NCBI GenBank assembly: GCA_012800805.1
Contig: JAAZIO010000072.1
Coordinates: 1 to 5,774 of the forward strand
Reading direction: 5' to 3'
Length of the DNA stretch: 5,774 bases
DNA from: Clostridiales bacterium
GTDB lineage: Bacteria; Bacillota; Clostridia; Christensenellales; CAG-917
A program made the translations under genes and the position numbers. Below, piece by piece: positions 5,205 to 5,774 of this stretch. Within the stretch, counting starts at the first letter, position 1; every line of letters starts with the position of its first letter. The notes beneath the pieces were generated by a model, which was not told the DNA's origin, ran no database searches, and worked only from the letters and a program-made list of their open reading frames with translations.

Positions 5205-5774
5205 AATCCTCTTGTTGCTTAAGTGTAAGGCCAAGGTCTTCAAGCTTCTTGATGACTTCTTCAAGCGACTTTCTTCCAAGGTTTCTGACCTTGAGCATAT
5301 CTTCCTCGGTGCGCTTGGTCAAATCCTCGACGGTGTGGATGCCCGCCCTCTTAAGGCAGTTATAAGAACGAACCGAAAGGTCGAGGTCCTCAACCGACAT
5401 CTCAAGCACTTTCTGCTGCTTGTCGTCGTCTTGCGCAACGAGGATATCATAGCTGTTCATGTTGTCGACGAGGTCGACGAACAGTTTGATATGGTCGTTC
5501 ATTATTTTGGCGGCAAGAGAGATAATCTCTTTCGCGCTGGTCGTGCCGTCCGTGGTAACTTCAATCGTGAGCTTGTCAAAGTCGATGCTGTGCTCTACGC
5601 GGGTGCTCTCGACAGAGTAGTTTACTCTTTGAACGGGGGTGAAGATTGAGTCAACCGGTATATAGCCGATGGGTGCTTTTGAATCCTTGTTCTTTTCGGC
5701 GGGCACATATCCCCTTCCCCTGTCAACATAGATTGACATCATAATCTTTCCGCCTTCGTCGACGGTGCAGATAT
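5203..5774 (-). CDS. rpoA: DNA-directed RNA polymerase alpha subunit, C-terminal part (5' end outside window)
   Basis: The alpha subunit nucleates RNA polymerase assembly through its N-terminal domain and contacts UP elements and activators through its C-terminal domain. The frame stays open through the window edge, where it reads [10 protein letters not shown] before an internal ATG at 5742, so that ATG is not the start. About 190 residues are visible of the roughly 315 expected. Counting from that internal Met, the end of the N-terminal domain shows RGRGYVPAE (8-16), [17 protein letters not shown] (24-40) and FDKLTIEV (55-62). An acidic linker follows (about 104-120), then the C-terminal domain: [13 protein letters not shown] (122-134), with the arginine equivalent to E. 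coli Arg265, and [12 protein letters not shown] (152-163), the helix-hairpin-helix. The sequence is clearly of Bacillota type. It ends QQED, and rplQ follows after 8 nt. Confidence 0.98.
   Translation of the reverse strand, partial: ICTVDEGGKIMMSIYVDRGRGYVPAEKNKDSKAPIGYIPVDSIFTPVQRVNYSVESTRVEHSIDFDKLTIEVTTDGTTSAKEIISLAAKIMNDHIKLFVDLVDNMNSYDILVAQDDDKQQKVLEMSVEDLDLSVRSYNCLKRAGIHTVEDLTKRTEEDMLKVRNLGRKSLEEVIKKLEDLGLTLKQQED

Noticed and set aside
4769..5649. Plus-strand open frames opposite rplQ and rpoA
   Set aside because: Fully antisense to highly conserved genes, with no independent ribosome binding sites or recognisable domains.

Overview
The window looks like a chromosomal segment of a low-GC Gram-positive bacterium (Bacillota, probably a Clostridia lineage). 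RpoA and RplQ have Bacillota-type sequence, ribosome binding sites are AGGAGG-like, promoters match TTGACA/TATAAT, intrinsic terminators are plain, and the tRNA encodes its own CCA. Genes have moderate GC, while the intergenic stretches are strongly AT-rich. The genus cannot be named from this sequence alone.

Layout, left to right. Bases 1-274 are AT-rich and hold no convincing gene. They contain a possible orphan plus-strand promoter, a long AT-rich hairpin and the terminator of the next operon. Bases 275-1889 (minus strand) are a two-gene operon: a glycerophosphodiester phosphodiesterase followed, with an 8-nt overlap, by an O-acetylserine sulfhydrylase (cysK-like). A perfect 10-bp dyad lies just upstream of this operon. 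Bases 2046-2192 (minus) hold tRNA-Arg(CCG) with its own promoter and terminator. From 2242 the plus strand carries a near-consensus promoter whose start site is covered by a 9-bp dyad, then a small Dabb-domain protein, then a hairpin plus T-run, then a MATE-family efflux transporter (to 4030). Bases 4031-4687 are 657 nt of AT-rich sequence with a diverged, spaced repeat. From 4628 to the right edge (minus) lies the end of a ribosomal protein operon: rpoA (5' part outside the window), rplQ and a strong terminator.

How the genes relate. The rpoA-rplQ pair is core machinery and sets the taxonomic frame. The GDPD-cysK pair is probably co-transcribed and translationally coupled, although phospholipid-headgroup salvage and cysteine synthesis share no obvious pathway. 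The Dabb-MATE pair may be one regulated transcription unit. It has an operator-like dyad at its start and a terminator-like hairpin between the genes, and the transporter lacks a visible ribosome binding site.

I do not see a clearly new multi-gene system. The items most worth following are the enlarged L17 protein, the two promoter-proximal dyads, the Dabb/MATE junction and the diverged repeats in the long AT-rich gap.
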